A DNA stretch of 64,000 bases from Flavobacteriales bacterium (GCA_016715995.1 JADJXF010000005.1:1-64000), one strand, 5' to 3'; shown: positions 8,215 through 16,869, numbered from the stretch's first letter. Numbers and translations are program-made. Notes: generated from the letters alone by a model not told the origin.

Positions 8215-10041
8215 ATGCAGGGCATGGGTCGATCGGGCTTGGCATGGTGCCGGGGGAGCGCTCTCCATGCAGCGTGCGCAGCTCTGTTGCTGTTCTCCAG
8301 TCTTGCATTGAAGGCCCAGTCACCGGTGGATCGCGCGATCTCCGATGCAGGAGCGCTCGTGAAGAAAGGGCGGGCACAGGAAGCGCGCGGATCATTGGAA
8401 ACGACGATCCGCCAACTGGAGACCGGGAAGGATACACTGCGCCTCGTGCGCGCGCTGGCCTTGTTGGGGCGCGCGGAATACGACCTCGGCGAACTGCCCG
8501 CAGCGCTGCGCCACTTGCAACGCACCATCGATCTAGGTGTAATCACCGGTGCGCACAGCGAAGTGGGCAAGGCGTACACGATCAAGGCCATCATCGCGCA
8601 GGAGATCAGCGAACCCGATTCGGCTGAACACGATTACGAGCTGGCAGTGGAGCATTACCTCCTGGCCGGTGACACCGCCGCCTGTGCCATCGTGTACGAC
8701 AACCTCGGCTACTTCCCGCTCACCAAGGGCGACATCCCCGGTGCCATCGCATGGAGCGAGAAGGCGCTGACCTGCCTACGCGATACCCTGCATCCCGAGT
8801 ACCACCGGACCGCTGCGCTCATCAACAGTTCGTTGAGCAACTACCACACCTGGTCAGGAAATATCCCGCTCGGGCTGCAGTTCGGTGAACGTGCGGTGCG
8901 GATCGCGGAACGAAGCGGCGAACTCTATTCCATCGTTCAGACCGGGACGCAACTGGCGGGCACTTATCTGGCTGCTAAGGATGCGCGCAAAGCACTGACG
9001 CTGTTGCTCCGCTCTGATGCGCTAGCCCGCGGGAACAACTTCCCGCTGAACAAACGCCGCGACATAGCGGAACTGCTGAGCAGCGCCTATGAACAACGAG
9101 GAGACCAGGCCCTCGCGCTCCACTACTACAAGGAACGCGCGGCCTTGAACGACAGCGTACGCGGCAATGCCACCCGTCGGGAACTCGAGCGCATGGAACG
9201 CCGCCAGATCCATCTTGCGGACAGCCTGGAGCATGTGGGAGAAATGCGGGAGCAGGCGTTGGTGCACGAGCAGCAGAGCGCAGCCCAGCGCTGGACCGTA
9301 TACCTGGTCCTTGCTGGTTGTGTCGGGCTATTGTTGATCGCCCTGATTCTCTGGGATCGCTACCGCCGGTTGCGCAGCGCCCACGAGACCATCATCAGCA
9401 CGCAGCACCAGTTGCTCGAGAGCGAGCGAGCACGTGAAGCGGAAGCTGTGCGCGCCCGCATCGCCCGCGACATCCATGATGAGATCGGCAGTGAGCTCAC
9501 CAAGATCACCTTGCTCGGCGCACTGGCGAAACAGCGGCTGGCCCAGAGCCTCGGTGAAGCCACCGAGACGGTGGAGCGCATCAGGGGCCTTTCCAAGGGC
9601 TTGGGGAATACGCTCAGCGATGTGGTGTGGGCCGTGGATCCGCAGCACGATTCCGTGCAAGCGCTCGTGGACCACGCCCGTGAGTTCTGTCGGCGCATGC
9701 TCGATGCAACGAGCCCGGCATCAGTCATGCACTTCGAGCACATGGGTCCTGACCTGCCGATAGATACCATTACCAAACGCCACATCTTCCTGGTGCTGAA
9801 GGAGGCCCTGAACAACGCGTTGAAGCATGCCTCGGCCAACACCATCGAAGCGCGGCTGGAGACCGACGCGGAGGGATATCGCCTGCTGGTGAAGGACGAC
9901 GGCATCGGCTATGCGAAAGCCGCGCAGGGCAACGGCTTGGGCAACATGCGTGAACGTGCGCAACAACTCGGCGCCACCCTCGCGATCCGCTCATCGCCCA
10001 GTGCGGGCACCACGGTGGAAATGCGCGGATCCTTCGCATGA
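8215..10041 (+). CDS. TPR sensor histidine kinase of the NarX/HisKA_3 type
   Basis: The product has 608 residues. A signal peptide (about 1-33) ends in ALKAQ. TPR-like repeats (about 40-320) form the extracytoplasmic sensor, with a coiled segment and one membrane helix (about 360-382) after them. A HisKA_3 dimerisation domain follows with RDIHDEIGS (phospho-His near 421). A compact HATPase_c has the N-box EALNNALKHA and the G boxes KDDGIGY and GLGNMRERA. This is the LuxR/NarL class of kinase, and its cognate regulator starts 35 nt downstream. ATG 8215 was preferred over earlier in-frame ATGs because the promoter predicts transcription starting close to it. Inference: periplasmic or membrane state is sensed by the TPR domain and passed to the regulator at 10077. 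Confidence 0.9.
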   Translation: MQGMGRSGLAWCRGSALHAACAALLLFSSLALKAQSPVDRAISDAGALVKKGRAQEARGSLETTIRQLETGKDTLRLVRALALLGRAEYDLGELPAALRHLQRTIDLGVITGAHSEVGKAYTIKAIIAQEISEPDSAEHDYELAVEHYLLAGDTAACAIVYDNLGYFPLTKGDIPGAIAWSEKALTCLRDTLHPEYHRTAALINSSLSNYHTWSGNIPLGLQFGERAVRIAERSGELYSIVQTGTQLAGTYLAAKDARKALTLLLRSDALARGNNFPLNKRRDIAELLSSAYEQRGDQALALHYYKERAALNDSVRGNATRRELERMERRQIHLADSLEHVGEMREQALVHEQQSAAQRWTVYLVLAGCVGLLLIALILWDRYRRLRSAHETIISTQHQLLESERAREAEAVRARIARDIHDEIGSELTKITLLGALAKQRLAQSLGEATETVERIRGLSKGLGNTLSDVVWAVDPQHDSVQALVDHAREFCRRMLDATSPASVMHFEHMGPDLPIDTITKRHIFLVLKEALNNALKHASANTIEARLETDAEGYRLLVKDDGIGYAKAAQGNGLGNMRERAQQLGATLAIRSSPSAGTTVEMRGSFA

Positions 10042-10076
10042 GCGATCCATTGGCGGGGGTTGGATAGATTGGGGCC

Positions 10077-10712
10077 ATGGGAGCCCCGATCCGCACTGCC
10101 ATCGTGGAGGACGATGCAGAGATCCGCGACCTGCTCCGCGCGACGCTCGGTCGTACGGGGCAGGTGAAGGTGGTGGGTGCCTTCGCCGATTCGTCGGGAT
10201 TCCTGGCCAGCCTGCGGACGCTTGATGTCGATGTGGTGCTCATGGACATCAACATGCCGGGCATGAACGGCATCGATTGCATCCGCGAGGCCAAACCGCT
10301 CGCACCCAAGGTTCAATTCCTCGTGCTCACCGTTTTCGAGAACCCGGCCTACATCTTCCAAGCGCTGTGCGCAGGCGCCACCGGTTATCTGGTGAAGAAC
10401 AGCGACCCCGAGGAGATCATCGAGGCGGTACAGGAAATTCATGTGGGCGGCTCGCCCATGAGTCCTGCGATCGCACGATTGGTGGTGGGCTCTTTCCAAC
10501 ACGATGCACAACAACGCATCAACGACCACGCGCTCACCGATCGGGAGAAGCACGTGCTCGATCAACTCTCACAAGGCCTGCTCTACAAGGAGATCGCTGC
10601 CAACGCGGGTATAAGCATCGAGACCGTGCGCAAGCACGCGCGGCACATCTATGAGAAGTTGCAGGTCAGCACCCGCGTGGAGGCGATCCGCAAGGTTTAC
10701 CCCGGTCGCTGA
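10077..10712 (+). CDS. NarL/LuxR-family response regulator
   Basis: The 211 residues begin with a receiver domain (about 5-122) with acidic VEDD, phospho-acceptor Asp57 in LMDINMP, Thr in LTVF and Lys in LVKNS. A LuxR-type helix-turn-helix (about 150-208) follows, with LTDREKHVL, KEIAANAGISIETVRKHARHIYEKL and a typical C-terminal tail. It is the natural partner of the kinase ending 35 nt upstream. The best candidate operators in the window are the 26-bp dyads at 8153-8178 (its own operon) and 10711-10736 (next gene); the second overlaps this gene's stop codon. That predicts autoregulation plus control of the TPR-cyclase downstream. A TAGATTGG element just upstream of the ATG could give internal transcription. 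Confidence 0.95.
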   Translation: MGAPIRTAIVEDDAEIRDLLRATLGRTGQVKVVGAFADSSGFLASLRTLDVDVVLMDINMPGMNGIDCIREAKPLAPKVQFLVLTVFENPAYIFQALCAGATGYLVKNSDPEEIIEAVQEIHVGGSPMSPAIARLVVGSFQHDAQQRINDHALTDREKHVLDQLSQGLLYKEIAANAGISIETVRKHARHIYEKLQVSTRVEAIRKVYPGR

Positions 10713-10766
10713 AACCGAATACCACTATCGGGTTATTGGCCCGTGATCACGATCCGGTGACCTTTG
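10711..10766 (+). promoter_or_regulatory. Dyad operator and promoter of the second TPR-cyclase gene
   Basis: TACCACTATCGGG (10720-10732) is identical to the copy at 8162-8174. A weaker dyad (AACC 10713-10716, GGTT 10731-10734, inner TA..TA) is centred in the same register as the dyad at 8153-8178. A -33 TTG (10736-10738), exactly 20 nt, and a -7 element GACCTTTG (10759-10766) follow, with ATG 10772 five bases later. The left half overlaps the stop codon of the response regulator gene. The layout implies a leaderless or nearly leaderless transcript. Confidence 0.7.
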
Positions 10767-10771
10767 ATCTG

Positions 10772-11644
10772 ATGGGTCTACGCCGATACCTTCTTCTACT
10801 CCCACTGCTCGCACTGTCCTCTGCGTTCGCGCAGCAGCATCGGCTGGACAGTCTGCTGCGTGTGCTGAAGACCCAGCCTGAGCCGAACGCCGCAAGGATG
10901 AAGACATTGATCCACGCGGCCAAATGCTGGTGCACGATCCGTCCCGAGAACGGCGAGGCGTATGCCCGGGAGGCGGGGCGCATTGCGGAACGGCTGGGTG
11001 ATGACACCGCTCGGGTGGCGGCATGGATGAACGAGTTAGAGGCGCTGTACTATTTGGGCAGATACATGGAGGCCGATTCGATCCACACGCTCGCTGCAGC
11101 CCTGGCCGATCGCACCGGTCATCCTCGCTCCATGGGGCTCGCCGGTTCCTGGCTTCCCTTCTCCTCGGATCCGAACAACCCCGAGCAGAAGGCCAGGGAG
11201 AGATCCAGGATACTGAGAACCCTCGACATGTCTAGGCGATCTGGCGACAAGGCCTTGCTGGCCGAGAACCTGTTCCGGTTCGGGATCGACACCCGGATCA
11301 ACGTGAACGCAGATACCCTGGACCACGCCTTGGAACTGTACCGAAGCCTGGGCGATAGCATGGGTATGGCGTATTGCATCGTGTCGCGGATCCCTCGGTA
11401 TGAGCCCTACTTGGGGGATACGGAGGGAAGCCTGCGCGATCTTGCCTGGGCCACTCGTGTGCTGGACCGGGAAGGCAACTTGGTCTGGAGCAACTGGGCA
11501 CACTTCAACCGCGGGGTGCTTCTCTCCCAGAAGGGGCAGTTGGGGCCTGCGTTGGAGGAACTGCTGGCTTGTTTGCGCGCGGGAGAAGCCATGGGAGACC
11601 CTGATATTGCCGCGAACTACAACCCAGGTCGCGGAGATCTATGA
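10772..11644 (+). CDS. TPR sensor of a disrupted TPR-adenylate cyclase, first segment
   Basis: A signal peptide (about 1-22, ending in AFAQQ) is followed by TPR-like helices, 290 codons in total. ATG 10772 sits five bases after the -7 element. The frame is lost at about 11624: an extra C in the run at 11623-11625 moves translation out of phase and it ends at TGA 11642-11644. Removing one base restores an uninterrupted TPR reading into the segment at 11625-12236. Without correction the product is a secreted TPR fragment. Its promoter carries the same operator as the kinase/regulator pair upstream, so the intact ancestor was probably an output of that two-component system. Confidence 0.7.
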   Translation: MGLRRYLLLLPLLALSSAFAQQHRLDSLLRVLKTQPEPNAARMKTLIHAAKCWCTIRPENGEAYAREAGRIAERLGDDTARVAAWMNELEALYYLGRYMEADSIHTLAAALADRTGHPRSMGLAGSWLPFSSDPNNPEQKARERSRILRTLDMSRRSGDKALLAENLFRFGIDTRINVNADTLDHALELYRSLGDSMGMAYCIVSRIPRYEPYLGDTEGSLRDLAWATRVLDREGNLVWSNWAHFNRGVLLSQKGQLGPALEELLACLRAGEAMGDPDIAANYNPGRGDL

Positions 11645-12236
11645 ACAGATAGGCGATCTGGAGAACGCGTTGAAGTACCACCGAGCCACCTTGAACACTG
11701 CGCGCGATTGGGAGCGCACCGGCTTCGGCATCACCGGCATCGCTTCCGTCTTCATCCGACGCCTGATGGTGGACAGCGCATTGGTGTATCTGCGGCGCAA
11801 CGATAGGCCGGACCTCAGCAGGGACAGTGAGGTTTACGCGGAAACACAAGGCTTGCTGGGCATGGTCCACTTGCTGCAAGGCGACACATTATCCGCGCTC
11901 CCCGTATTGCGTTCATCCATCGCCATCAGCGGACAGCAGGAAGGTTATTTCGTTCAGGAGGTGCGATTTTCGATCGTTCTTTCAAAAACTCTCTTGAGCG
12001 CTAGCTCGGCACTCCTTCGACGCGCCGGATCGAACCACGCCAATGCTGATGCCGAAGCAGCGGTGCTGGCCCAACGCGCGCTCGAACTATCACGACGGTT
12101 GCATGCGCTCCAGGAGGAACGCGATGCCCTCCTGATGCTCAGCACGGTCAGCGAACGCCGCGGTGACCTGTCCGCCGCATTGGAATACCACAAGCAATAC
12201 ACCGCCATGAAGGCCAGCGTGCTCGAAATTCAGTAG
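11625..12236 (+). CDS. TPR sensor of the disrupted TPR-cyclase, second segment
   Basis: The segment continues the TPR array (QVAEIYEQIGDLENALKYH and later helical repeats) in the frame one base ahead of the first segment, for 203 codons. It has no credible start of its own; 11625 is where homology resumes after the frameshift. It ends at an in-frame TAG (12234-12236) directly before the coiled coil that leads to the membrane helix and cyclase domain. Reading through that codon, without any frame change, gives the expected coiled coil. A sense codon such as AAG, CAG or GAG was probably changed to TAG. Confidence 0.65.
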   Translation, partial: QVAEIYEQIGDLENALKYHRATLNTARDWERTGFGITGIASVFIRRLMVDSALVYLRRNDRPDLSRDSEVYAETQGLLGMVHLLQGDTLSALPVLRSSIAISGQQEGYFVQEVRFSIVLSKTLLSASSALLRRAGSNHANADAEAAVLAQRALELSRRLHALQEERDALLMLSTVSERRGDLSAALEYHKQYTAMKASVLEIQ

Positions 12237-13085
12237 GCCAAGGCCATCAGCGGCCTCCAGATCCAATACGAGACCGAGAAGAAGGAGCAGCAGATCGTCC
12301 TGCTCGGCAAGGACAAGGAAGTACAGGCGCAGGAGATCCAGAAGCAGAAACTCGTGCGCAATGGCTTCATCGGAGGTTTCACGCTGGTGGCTTTGTTCGC
12401 CGGGGTCTTCCTCGTCCAGCGCAACCGCATCAGCAAGGAGAAGAAGCGTAGCGAAGAATTGCTGCTGAACATCCTGCCGGAAGAAGTCGCGGAGGAACTG
12501 AAAGCGAAGGGCGAAGCTGATGCGAAACAGATCGAACAAGTCACCGTGCTCTTCACCGACTTCAAGGGATTCACGCAGATGAGCGAGAAGCTCACCGCGA
12601 AGGAACTCGTCGGCAACATCCACGAATGTTTCAGCGCCTTCGACCACATCATGGCGAAGCACGGCATCGAGAAGATCAAGACCATCGGCGATGCATACAT
12701 GGCGGCAGGTGGATTGCCCACACGCAACACCACGCACGCGCTGGATGTGGTGAAGGCCGCACTGGAGATCCGCGACTTCATCGCCCAGGGCAAGGCGCGG
12801 AAAGTAGCGGCGGGCCTCCCCTACTTCGAGCTCCGCATCGGCATCCACACCGGCCCCGTGGTCGCGGGCATCGTGGGGGTGAAGAAGTTCGCCTACGACA
12901 TCTGGGGCGATACGGTGAACATCGCAAGCCGCATGGAGAGCAGCGGTGAGGTGGGGCAGGTGAACATCAGTGAGGCGACCTACGCGTTGGTGAAGGATGA
13001 ACCGGGGCTTGCGTTCACCCCGCGTGGCAAAGTGCAGGCGAAGGGCAAGGGAGAGATGGAGATGTACTTTGTCCACTGCGGCTGA
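12237..13085 (+). CDS. Class III adenylate cyclase catalytic segment of the disrupted TPR-cyclase
   Basis: The frame is open right after the TAG: a coiled coil (IQYETEKKEQQ), a membrane helix (from about residue 40), the signalling helix NILPEEVAEELK and a complete class III cyclase domain. Metal Asp residues are in FTDFKGF and TIGDAY. The adenine-selecting Lys (EKIKTIGD) and Asp (YDIWGD) and the transition-state Asn/Arg (TVNIASRMES) are all present, so ATP to cAMP is predicted. The first in-frame ATG is at 12354, at the start of the membrane helix. Initiation there would give a membrane-anchored but sensorless cyclase. The catalytic domain closely resembles that at 5993-6718. Confidence 0.75.
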   Translation, partial: AKAISGLQIQYETEKKEQQIVLLGKDKEVQAQEIQKQKLVRNGFIGGFTLVALFAGVFLVQRNRISKEKKRSEELLLNILPEEVAEELKAKGEADAKQIEQVTVLFTDFKGFTQMSEKLTAKELVGNIHECFSAFDHIMAKHGIEKIKTIGDAYMAAGGLPTRNTTHALDVVKAALEIRDFIAQGKARKVAAGLPYFELRIGIHTGPVVAGIVGVKKFAYDIWGDTVNIASRMESSGEVGQVNISEATYALVKDEPGLAFTPRGKVQAKGKGEMEMYFVHCG

Positions 13086-13142
13086 AGGATCCGTTGGGCG
13101 CTGGGGATAGGCCGGTAGCTTCCCGTTCGCTAACATTGGCTG

Positions 13143-15659
13143 ATGATCGCGCTGGCAGCACGCGCCATGGGCGCCGTGACCGTCCTCTTCTCCCTTCTGC
13201 TACCCACGGCAGGGTCGGCCCAGCAGCCCATCGACACCCTCGACCTCGCCTTCACCAAGCTCACCATAAACGAGGGGCTCTCGCAGGGGATGATACACTC
13301 CATCGCGCAGGACCAGCACGGCTTCATGTGGTTCGGCACGAAGGATGGCTTGAACCGCTACGACGGCTACACCTTCACCGTGTTCCGCCACGACGCGGCG
13401 GATAGCTCCAGCGTGCGCGAGAGCATGATCACTGCGGTGAACGTTGACCGGCATGGGCGGCTGTGGGTGGGCACCGCCACCGGACTCGACCTGTTCGATG
13501 CGCGCACCGAACGGTTCCTGCATGTGCCCATACACCATCCAAAAGGCGATTGGGGCAGCGTGGTGCATATCGTGCTGGACGACAACGGCGACCTCTGGGT
13601 CAGCAGCACGCAGGCCTTGGTGAAGCTGACCTTCAGCAAGCCCTTCACCAGCTGTGAACTGCCCGCGTTCACCACGAAATGGTACGGCCACGGTTATGCT
13701 ACCGTGGGCCGCACGCGCGACGGCAGCCTTTGGGGCAACATCAACGAGATCACCTTCCGCATCACACCCAAGCACGCCGCCCCGGACTTGGTGGATACCA
13801 TCGGCGTGATCGATTTCACGAACACGATCCAGCAATTCGGTGCGCTCACCGTGGTGGAGGACACGCTGCGGAACAGATTGTATGGCATCTACGAGAACGG
13901 AATCGTGGAGGTGGACCCCGCCACAGGTCACATGTCCTACCTCGTTCGCGATCAGCATAAACTGAACTGGTTGCAATCCATGAACCCCGTGGTAGACAGG
14001 AAGGGCATGATCTGGATGGCCACCTTCCAAGGGCTATACAGCTTCGATCCCATCCGGCGGAAGCTGACCCTGGTACGCACCAGCGACCCCGACATGCGCG
14101 CGTTGATCGGCACCATAAAGTGGACCATGATCGATCGCGGCGGCACCATCTGGGTGGGCACTGCGGGCTACGGCCTGCTGAAGTACGACCCGCGCATCGA
14201 GCGCTTCCACAACGTGGCCGACAACAGCATTCGCGCGCTTGCAGCAACAAGCGACGGCCACTTGCTTGTTTCTAGATATGACACCTACCTCAGCATCTAC
14301 GATCCGACCGCCCGTCGATACGGCACATTGATCCGCAGCGTGGAGGAGCAATGGCCTGAATTGGGTGCGAAGCTGTACACGCAGTTCGCCGACATGACCG
14401 TTCAGGACGGTGATGGCAATTACTGGTCGTTCATCTCCAACGGCACGCTTACTCGCTACGAACCCGCCACGGGCAAAATGGAACTGGTGCAACCGGAAAT
14501 CGCTCCCGGAGAACGCGATGGCGGTTTCCACTATCCATTGCACATCGGCATCGATGGTTCATTGTGGTGCGGCGGCGACAAGGCACTCTGGCGCATCGAC
14601 ACGCGTACCAAGGCCTGCACTCCCTATGCGTGGCCTGTGCCAGTGGTGAACAATCCGTACCCCTTCACCACCGCGCTCTGTCAGGGGGCCGATGGCATCG
14701 TATGGGTGGGAACGGTGAAGGGCCTGCTCCGCTTCGATCCCGCCGCCAATACCTGGAAGAACCACACCCACATCCCCGATGACCCCAGCTCGCTCTCGGT
14801 GGAAACGGTCTTCGCCATCTGTCCCGATCCCGTGGAGAATGACGTGCTCTGGATCGGGACCAATGGTGGCGGCGTGAACCGGTTCGATGCGCGCACCGGG
14901 AAGTTCACGCGCTTCACCACCCACGAGGGCTTGCCGAACGATGTGGTGTACGGCGTGCTGAGCGACGATCTCGGCTGCCTGTGGATGAGCACGAACAAAG
15001 GCATCGCGCGCTACGATCCCCGCACCAGCACGTTCCGCAACTTCAGTGTGGGCGACGGCTTGCAGAGCGACGAGTTCAACCGCCACGCCTATTGCAAGGA
15101 CGCGAGAGGCTGGCTCTACTTCGGCGGCGTCAGCGGCTTCAACTATTTCGATCCGCACGCGCTGGAGCAGGACAGCACACCCGTGGTGGTGCGCATCACC
15201 GGCATCCGCCTCATCAACAAACCGGTGGAGTTCGGCACGCCTGGATCGCCGCTGCAGCTTCCAGTACACCTCAGCACGGGCATGGCGATCCCCTTCAGTG
15301 CGAACATGGTCACGTTCACCTTCGCCACCATGGAGTTCGCCGCGCCGGAGCAGCACCAGTATCAGTACAGGCTGGAAGGCTTCGACGCGGATTGGATCGA
15401 TGCGGGCACCGAACACAGCGCCGTGTACACCAACCTCGATCCCGGCACCTACACCTTCCGCGTGCGCGGCCGCAACCGAGATGGCCTCTGGGACACGGGA
15501 GGCACCAGCTTCAGCCTCACCGTGCTGCCTCCGTGGTGGCGTACCTGGTGGTTCTACGATCTGCGGCCTGGTGATCGTGGGCGGCACATTGCTCTACATC
15601 CGCAGCCTTCGCGCGCAGAAGGTGCTGCTGGAGCGCACCGTGGCCGACCGCACCTATGA
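13143..15659 (+). CDS. Propeller sensor part of a disrupted propeller-adenylate cyclase-receiver gene
   Basis: A signal peptide (about 1-28, ending in GSAQQ) precedes a Reg_prop beta-propeller (about 35-700) with repeated GLNRYDGY, W.GT..GL and FD..T..F units. A Y_Y_Y domain follows, ending in LPPWWRTWWFY. This is the same sensor layout as the hybrid kinase at 549-4277. Right after WWFY, at about 15558, the frame shifts and then runs on through unrelated residues to TGA at 15657-15659. Restoring two bases (most simply a lost AC in a TACAC-like context) joins it to the membrane helix of the next segment. A TAACATTG element ends four bases before the ATG. As it stands the product lacks membrane helix and output domains. 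Confidence 0.72.
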   Translation: MIALAARAMGAVTVLFSLLLPTAGSAQQPIDTLDLAFTKLTINEGLSQGMIHSIAQDQHGFMWFGTKDGLNRYDGYTFTVFRHDAADSSSVRESMITAVNVDRHGRLWVGTATGLDLFDARTERFLHVPIHHPKGDWGSVVHIVLDDNGDLWVSSTQALVKLTFSKPFTSCELPAFTTKWYGHGYATVGRTRDGSLWGNINEITFRITPKHAAPDLVDTIGVIDFTNTIQQFGALTVVEDTLRNRLYGIYENGIVEVDPATGHMSYLVRDQHKLNWLQSMNPVVDRKGMIWMATFQGLYSFDPIRRKLTLVRTSDPDMRALIGTIKWTMIDRGGTIWVGTAGYGLLKYDPRIERFHNVADNSIRALAATSDGHLLVSRYDTYLSIYDPTARRYGTLIRSVEEQWPELGAKLYTQFADMTVQDGDGNYWSFISNGTLTRYEPATGKMELVQPEIAPGERDGGFHYPLHIGIDGSLWCGGDKALWRIDTRTKACTPYAWPVPVVNNPYPFTTALCQGADGIVWVGTVKGLLRFDPAANTWKNHTHIPDDPSSLSVETVFAICPDPVENDVLWIGTNGGGVNRFDARTGKFTRFTTHEGLPNDVVYGVLSDDLGCLWMSTNKGIARYDPRTSTFRNFSVGDGLQSDEFNRHAYCKDARGWLYFGGVSGFNYFDPHALEQDSTPVVVRITGIRLINKPVEFGTPGSPLQLPVHLSTGMAIPFSANMVTFTFATMEFAAPEQHQYQYRLEGFDADWIDAGTEHSAVYTNLDPGTYTFRVRGRNRDGLWDTGGTSFSLTVLPPWWRTWWFYDLRPGDRGRHIALHPQPSRAEGAAGAHRGRPHL

Positions 15660-16869
15660 GTTGCAGCACGAGAAGGACCGCAGCGAGGAACTGCTCAAGA
15701 ACATCCTGCCGGAGAACGTGGCCAACGAGCTGAAGATCCGCGGCAGCGCCGAGGCGCGCTACTTCGACCAGGTAACCGTTCTCTTCAGCGATTTCCGCGA
15801 TTTCACCAAGGTCACAGAGCAACTCACCGCAGCCGAGCTTGTGGACGAGCTGAACGTTTGCTTCAATGCCTTCGACCGCATCATGGAGAAGTACGGCGTG
15901 GAGAAGATCAAGACCATCGGCGATGCGTACATGGCAGCGGGCGGCGTGCCCGACCCCAGCGGCGGCATGCCCGTGGCCGTAGTGCTGGCCGGGCTCGAGA
16001 TGCAGCAGATCATGCGCGAGCGGCAGGAGGAGCGACGCGCGCACGGCAAGCCGGCCTTCGAGATGCGCTTGGGCATCCACACCGGTCCCGTGGTGGCGGG
16101 CATCGTGGGTCGCCGCAAGTTCCAATACGACATCTGGGGCGATACCGTGAACATCGCCAGCCGCATGGAGACCACCGGCGAGCCCGGCGAGGTGAACATC
16201 AGCGAAGCCACTTACCAACTGGTGAAAGACGAGCAGGACCTGCTCTTCACTCCGCGGGGCAAGGTGAGCGCGAAGGGCAAGGGCGAGATGGAGATGTTCT
16301 ACGTGCGCGCCCGCTCCATCGAGGAAGTCGTGAACGCCGAGCCTATAAAACAGGAGCCGGTCGCGCCAGCACCGATCCTGCTGGATGATGAACCGCGTTC
16401 AACCATCTACCCCTCAACTTCACAACCTGTCATCCCGGCCTTGAGCCGGGACAACCCAGCAACCCCCAACCCTCAACTGCACAACCTGCACATCCTATTG
16501 GCCGAGGACAACGAGTTCAATGCCATGGTCGCTGAAGGACACTTGGAGAACTGGCTGCCTGGCGTACGACTCGTGCACGCCGTGAACGGCGCGAAAGCCT
16601 TGGAGGCGATGAGGAACGAGCGCTTTGACCTGGTGCTGATGGACATCCAGATGCCGGAGATGAACGGTTACGACGCCGCACGCGCCATCCGCGCCCTGCC
16701 GGACGAAAAGAGCCGGGTCCCCATCATCGCCATGAGCGCGAACGTGATGAAGGCCGAGATCGACCGGTGCATGGAAGCGGGCATGACCGACTTCGTTCCC
16801 AAACCCTACAAGAGGGAGCAATTGATGCAAGCAATAGAAAGGGCGGTGCAAGCCGACAATCGCAGTTGA
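15571..16869 (+). CDS. Adenylate cyclase-receiver part of the disrupted propeller-cyclase-receiver gene
   Basis: Homology resumes at about 15560 in the +1 frame; GTG 15571 is the first usable codon. The order is membrane helix, coiled coil, signalling helix NILPENVANELK, class III cyclase (metal Asp in FSDFRDF and TIGDAY; adenine-selecting Lys and Asp in EKIKTIGD and YDIWGD; Asn/Arg in TVNIASRME), a ~60-residue low-complexity linker, and a receiver (LLAEDNEFN, LMDIQMPEMN, MSAN, PKPYKRE). The linker contains an inserted palindromic repeat (16412-16494). The stop lies two bases before the ATG of the lipoprotein kinase downstream. Inference: that kinase phosphorylates this receiver and so controls cAMP production. 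432 codons are open. Confidence 0.78.
   Translation: MIVGGTLLYIRSLRAQKVLLERTVADRTYELQHEKDRSEELLKNILPENVANELKIRGSAEARYFDQVTVLFSDFRDFTKVTEQLTAAELVDELNVCFNAFDRIMEKYGVEKIKTIGDAYMAAGGVPDPSGGMPVAVVLAGLEMQQIMRERQEERRAHGKPAFEMRLGIHTGPVVAGIVGRRKFQYDIWGDTVNIASRMETTGEPGEVNISEATYQLVKDEQDLLFTPRGKVSAKGKGEMEMFYVRARSIEEVVNAEPIKQEPVAPAPILLDDEPRSTIYPSTSQPVIPALSRDNPATPNPQLHNLHILLAEDNEFNAMVAEGHLENWLPGVRLVHAVNGAKALEAMRNERFDLVLMDIQMPEMNGYDAARAIRALPDEKSRVPIIAMSANVMKAEIDRCMEAGMTDFVPKPYKREQLMQAIERAVQADNRS
16412..16494. repeat. Palindromic element between imperfect direct repeats inside the cyclase-receiver linker
   Basis: The 7-bp arms TCCCGGC (16433-16439) and GCCGGGA (16445-16451) with a 5-base loop form a strong hairpin. 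It lies between two imperfect direct repeats, CCTCAACTTCACAACCTG (from 16412) and CCTCAACTGCACAACCTG (from 16471). The element is translated in frame as part of the linker (PVIPALSRDNP), like other small dispersed palindromes found inside bacterial genes. Confidence 0.7.
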
